A stretch of 8,817 nt of DNA. Origin: Myxococcales bacterium (lineage in GTDB: Bacteria > Myxococcota_C > UBA6777). This document shows positions 5,684-8,817 of this stretch, piece by piece (position 1 is the stretch's first letter; every line of letters begins with the position of its first letter). The translations under genes were made by a program, and so were the position numbers. Location: assembly GCA_027005175.1 (NCBI GenBank), contig JALTMC010000692.1:1-8817 (forward strand). The letters run 5' to 3'. The notes below the pieces were generated by a model that was given only the letters and a program-made list of their open reading frames with translations, searched no databases and was not told where the DNA came from.

Positions 5684-8600
5684 CTAATATAGCCATCGAT
5701 ATACTTGATAATACCAGTATGCACCGGAGGTATGCGCATAAGCATAGTCGACAGGGTCACCCACAGCACTCAAGACTTTTCCGAGTACATATACGGGAAC
5801 TTTAGGATAAGTACGCAATGCTTGTCGCAATACTGTTTCGTGGCCACGGTATGCAGTCAAAACTGCCCCTAGAGCAGAGAATTCTCGTTTGAGTTTTTGG
5901 AGTCGTGCTGCACCTGTTTGGAGGTTCTTGTTGATATCCGTGGTGACAGTAGTGCTCCATTGGGGGTTGGTTCCGGTGAGACCAACACGGTGGAAGAGTC
6001 GAAACTTGGGATAAAAGTCGCCTTCTCTTCGAATGAGTGCTTCGAGAAGAGCGGCCTGGAGGTTATGAGCATGGGCTGTACGTTGTATGGTAGGCCATAA
6101 CTCTTGCGGTCGAGGGAAAGCAGCCCTCCAGATCTTGCGTGACACCCGGTTCTTATAAAGGTCAGACATTCGGTAAGACTTGATGATGTAGAAGCTTGTT
6201 TGCCATCGGGCCAAACGATTGTAGGCTGTCGCAGCCTCATTGATTAAGCCAACTGCGGGATTTTTTACTTGAGAGAGCTGGCGTGTTAATTCCAGTGCCA
6301 TTCCCAAAGACTCTTGTGCTTGTTTTAGAGCAGCATAGCGTTCTTTATTTTGGCCAACTGGTGTCCAGCTTTGGGGTGACATGGATGGAGGCTGCGGTAA
6401 AGTTCGGCCTAGTTTTTTACAAGCTTGCATTCCAAAAAAGTTGAGAGGGTAATTCTTGCAAATTTCTTGGTAGAGACGCCGGGCATTACTTTGATCTCCT
6501 GAGTGCTCTCCTGCCTGAGCAGCCCAATATCCTGTGGCGATGTAGCCTTTATAGTCACGCGTTCTAAGTTTCTTTTGAATCGCTATAAAAGTGTTATAAG
6601 CCGCTTGATACTTTTTTGCAGTATACTGCGTAAATCCCATATGCCAAAGCGCAGAGATCTGTCTGCTTCGGCGTTTCGCAATCTTTGAAGAACGACGAAA
6701 CATACGTATTGCTAACCTAGTTTTTCCTTGCTCGTTTAAGGCAAAAGCTAGATGATTTAAAGTTCTTACAATTTCTTTTCGATCTCGTTTGGTAAAGCCA
6801 AGCAAGGCTTTACCAAAAGCGGAGAGGCCATATCGGTAGTAAGAGGATATTGCTAGATAGCGTCGGGCACGAGCACGCTTTGTGCGATAGTGCCATCGAC
6901 TCCGCCAATTTCTGCGAGAAGAGCATGTAGACAGAACTTGTTTTGCTTGTTGAATGGCCTTGGTCCATTGTTTGAGCTTGGTATAGACCCAAGCGACCTC
7001 AAGCTTGGCGAGACAGCGGTAATGGCTTTTGCTCGCTTTCTGTGCAAGGTACTGATACAATCGCAAGCTACGACGACAATGACGATAAGCCAAAGAACAA
7101 TAACGTTCGGCGGCTCGAAAAAGCTGTGCACGAGGTAGCGGAATATGGTGAAGATGCTGTGACACAAATTTCCACCATCGGGATTCAGCCCGCCCTGCAT
7201 AGGAACTTAGTGTCCAGTCCGACCAGATCTGCCCCCAATGATAAGCCTGGGTCTTTCCTGAAGTTGCTAGTGCCACATACCAACGGGCTTCTCCCATCAC
7301 CTTGTGGGCGTTCCACCGCAAGAAGGAGCGAAGTCCTACTCCGGTCGCCCTCAAGCCTTTTTTCCATGTAATATAAGCCGACTCAGCTTGCTTCAAAAGA
7401 GACTCAGCCTTTTGTACTTGGTTGGAGCGGGCCCGGGATTTGCTTTGCCATGCCAAAAGTTTCCACATGGGTACGGGAAGAGGAACTTCATAGCGGAGTC
7501 GATGATAAATGGCTGCCGCTTTATTATAGTTTCTTTGACGAAAGAACAGATGTGCTTGTCGAATGCTGCGATATACTTTGACTATGGGAACAACAGCCTG
7601 CGGTTGTGGTGATTGTGGTTGCGGTTGTGGTGATTGTGGTCGCGGTTGTGGTGTTTGTGTTGTTGCTCTGCTTTCCCATTTGTTTGGATTTACCTGCTTT
7701 TTCGACGCTGAGAACCAGCCAGACACTGCACCAATCCCTACAATACTACCCACAATAAGAATCAAAGCTGTGAGGGGCCAACTCCAAAAACTTCTGTATT
7801 GTGGGGGGATGTACTCTACATCTACTTCACTTGAAGCATATGGGTCTTTTTGGGCGATGTCCTCTTTCGAGATAGCAGGCATCGACCAAGAATGCAGAGA
7901 GTCGCTACTTTGTGAAGAGTAGGGTGAGGGTGGGCTATCAGAGACCAATGGTATTTGATGAGAAGGTAATACATTCGCCATAGGCTGTTGTTGAAGGGCT
8001 GCCAAAAAGTGTTCTGCGGTTGCGAACCGTTCATGTGGCGTAATGGCCAAGGATTTCATCACAGCATGTGAGACATGAGGAGATACGTGAGACCCCAAAA
8101 TTTCTTGAGGAGACAACATTGTGTCATCTCCTCGTAGCCGTAAGATCGCATCCGCAGGAAGCTGCCCTGTTAAAAGAATATATAAGGTTGCCCCCACTCC
8201 GTATATATCAGTCCATGGTCCTTGCTCTCCTTCGCCTCCACCGCATTGTTCTGGGGGCGCAAAGCCAGCCGTCCACATCTGTGTGAGTGGTTGGGCTCCA
8301 CCTGAAGCATAACGTGCAGAGCCAAAGTCAAGTACTTTGATCTGTCCTTCGCTAGTAAGGTAGATATTTTGCGGCTTTATATCTCTATGCAACATTTGCA
8401 CTTGGTGAATGGCTCGTAAACCTTCTAGAGTTTGCAAGATCCAGGGAAGAACAGTGGCTTCAGGTAAAACTCCATGATGAGCCACACGAATTTCTTCCAA
8501 ACTTTGGCCTTCCATATACTCCATGACCAAGTAACCAGTACCATTTTCCCGGAAGAAGCTATTCACGGAAACAATATTGGGATGGTTTTGAAAACGTGCC

Positions 8601-8817
8601 AACGCTCGGCCTTCGTCTAAGAACTTCTCTATGCCTGTGTGGAATACATTTCTGGCGTTGGTATAAGGAATAACAGCGTGTGTTTCTGCTTTGCGAGATG
8701 CTAGCTCGCGAGGCATGAACTCTTTGATGGCTACGCGTAAATCAAGATTGGCATCAACTCCCAAGTATGTAATACCAAAGCCACCATGGCCAAGAACACG
8801 ACCCACCATATAACGAC
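5684..8817 (-). CDS. Hanks-type Ser/Thr kinase fused to TM, helical repeats and Slt-like domain (5' partial)
   Basis: The frame is still open at the right edge: RY precedes MVGRVLGHGGFGITYLG, as in kinases reading '..GRYxVxRxLGxGGFGITYL', so the true start is probably outside. Residue numbers count from the Met at 8809. The kinase spans about 1-273, with glycine loop 7-12, VAIK Lys29, HRDIKPQN 141-148 (Asp143), DFG 161-163 and APPE 184-187. All catalytic residues are present, so it should be active. A Ser/Pro-rich linker leads to one membrane helix (about 343-366), then a PQPRPQS repeat (387-404). A long, basic, Trp/Tyr/Arg-rich helical region (about 411-890) has TPR-like units and Slt-type features (ARRLYQEICKNYPLNFFGMQACKKLG). 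The end (896-1041) resembles the Slt70 lytic transglycosylase domain. ALIRREGDFYP supplies a candidate catalytic Glu929, but the GLMQ motif is degraded and AYNAG is AYRGH. The inferred topology is kinase inside and Slt region in the periplasm. Its role may be coupling cell-wall state to phosphorylation. No neighbour shares its strand locally. Confidence 0.9.
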   Translation of the reverse strand, partial: RYMVGRVLGHGGFGITYLGVDANLDLRVAIKEFMPRELASRKAETHAVIPYTNARNVFHTGIEKFLDEGRALARFQNHPNIVSVNSFFRENGTGYLVMEYMEGQSLEEIRVAHHGVLPEATVLPWILQTLEGLRAIHQVQMLHRDIKPQNIYLTSEGQIKVLDFGSARYASGGAQPLTQMWTAGFAPPEQCGGGEGEQGPWTDIYGVGATLYILLTGQLPADAILRLRGDDTMLSPQEILGSHVSPHVSHAVMKSLAITPHERFATAEHFLAALQQQPMANVLPSHQIPLVSDSPPSPYSSQSSDSLHSWSMPAISKEDIAQKDPYASSEVDVEYIPPQYRSFWSWPLTALILIVGSIVGIGAVSGWFSASKKQVNPNKWESRATTQTPQPRPQSPQPQPQSPQPQAVVPIVKVYRSIRQAHLFFRQRNYNKAAAIYHRLRYEVPLPVPMWKLLAWQSKSRARSNQVQKAESLLKQAESAYITWKKGLRATGVGLRSFLRWNAHKVMGEARWYVALATSGKTQAYHWGQIWSDWTLSSYAGRAESRWWKFVSQHLHHIPLPRAQLFRAAERYCSLAYRHCRRSLRLYQYLAQKASKSHYRCLAKLEVAWVYTKLKQWTKAIQQAKQVLSTCSSRRNWRSRWHYRTKRARARRYLAISSYYRYGLSAFGKALLGFTKRDRKEIVRTLNHLAFALNEQGKTRLAIRMFRRSSKIAKRRSRQISALWHMGFTQYTAKKYQAAYNTFIAIQKKLRTRDYKGYIATGYWAAQAGEHSGDQSNARRLYQEICKNYPLNFFGMQACKKLGRTLPQPPSMSPQSWTPVGQNKERYAALKQAQESLGMALELTRQLSQVKNPAVGLINEAATAYNRLARWQTSFYIIKSYRMSDLYKNRVSRKIWRAAFPRPQELWPTIQRTAHAHNLQAALLEALIRREGDFYPKFRLFHRVGLTGTNPQWSTTVTTDINKNLQTGAARLQKLKREFSALGAVLTAYRGHETVLRQALRTYPKVPVYVLGKVLSAVGDPVDYAYAHTSGAYWYYQVYRWLY
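7598..7651 (-). repeat. 21-bp tandem repeat encoding a Pro/Gln linker
   Basis: The 18 residues PQPRPQSPQPQPQSPQPQ come from about 2.6 copies of a 21-bp unit (7 codons), with one CGA/CAA difference between copies. The linker lies about 20 residues after the membrane helix, so it is probably a periplasmic, wall-spanning spacer whose length can vary in frame. Confidence 0.85.

Noticed and set aside
6853-7200. Short reading frames opposite or overlapping the kinase gene, including one of about 115 codons
   Set aside because: They overlap the continuous helical-repeat region of the large minus-strand frame and have no supporting start signals or domain features.

Overview
The window looks like chromosomal bacterial DNA of roughly balanced base composition. 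It has no rRNA, tRNA or CRISPR array. The mix of a Hanks-type kinase with the GxGGFGITYLG glycine loop, a periplasmic Slt-like region and a basic-tailed topoisomerase III suggests a Gram-negative bacterium with a large signalling repertoire. Myxococcota or a related deltaproteobacterial lineage is my guess, from gene style alone.

Layout: (1) 1-214 is a leader with a good sigma70-type promoter. (2) 215-1588 (+) encodes an unrecognised 457-residue soluble protein built from two successive internal duplications (A-A'-B-B'). (3) 1584-1682 is a structured intergenic block with a 17-bp tandem duplication over the previous gene's stop codon, a long imperfect palindrome and a terminator-like hairpin. 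(4) 1827-2633 (-) encodes a MOSC/mARC-type molybdenum-cofactor protein. It is tightly bracketed by two diverged direct repeats (1719-1824 and 2628-2785) that share a foldable core and end in CGTTGAC. The outer flanks carry an 11-bp inverted match. The block from about 1584 to 2785 therefore looks like a small mobile or passenger unit, possibly related to IS200/IS605-type ends, with no transposase or TnpB in view. (5) 2936-5587 (+) encodes DNA topoisomerase III (topB) with a lysine/arginine-rich tail, a tandem octapeptide repeat and a C-terminal four-cysteine zinc finger. (6) A short convergent intergenic stretch holds a probable topB terminator. (7) 5684-8817 (-) is a large partial gene whose start lies beyond the right edge. 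It encodes a Ser/Thr kinase, a single membrane segment, a Pro/Gln linker, a helical-repeat region and a C-terminal Slt70-like lytic transglycosylase domain.

The genes do not form an operon: strands alternate and each has its own signals. The two most notable items are the kinase-membrane-Slt fusion, which would place a peptidoglycan-type sensor or enzyme outside the membrane and a kinase inside, and the pair of structured repeats around the MOSC gene. In those repeats base pairing is kept while the stem sequence differs.
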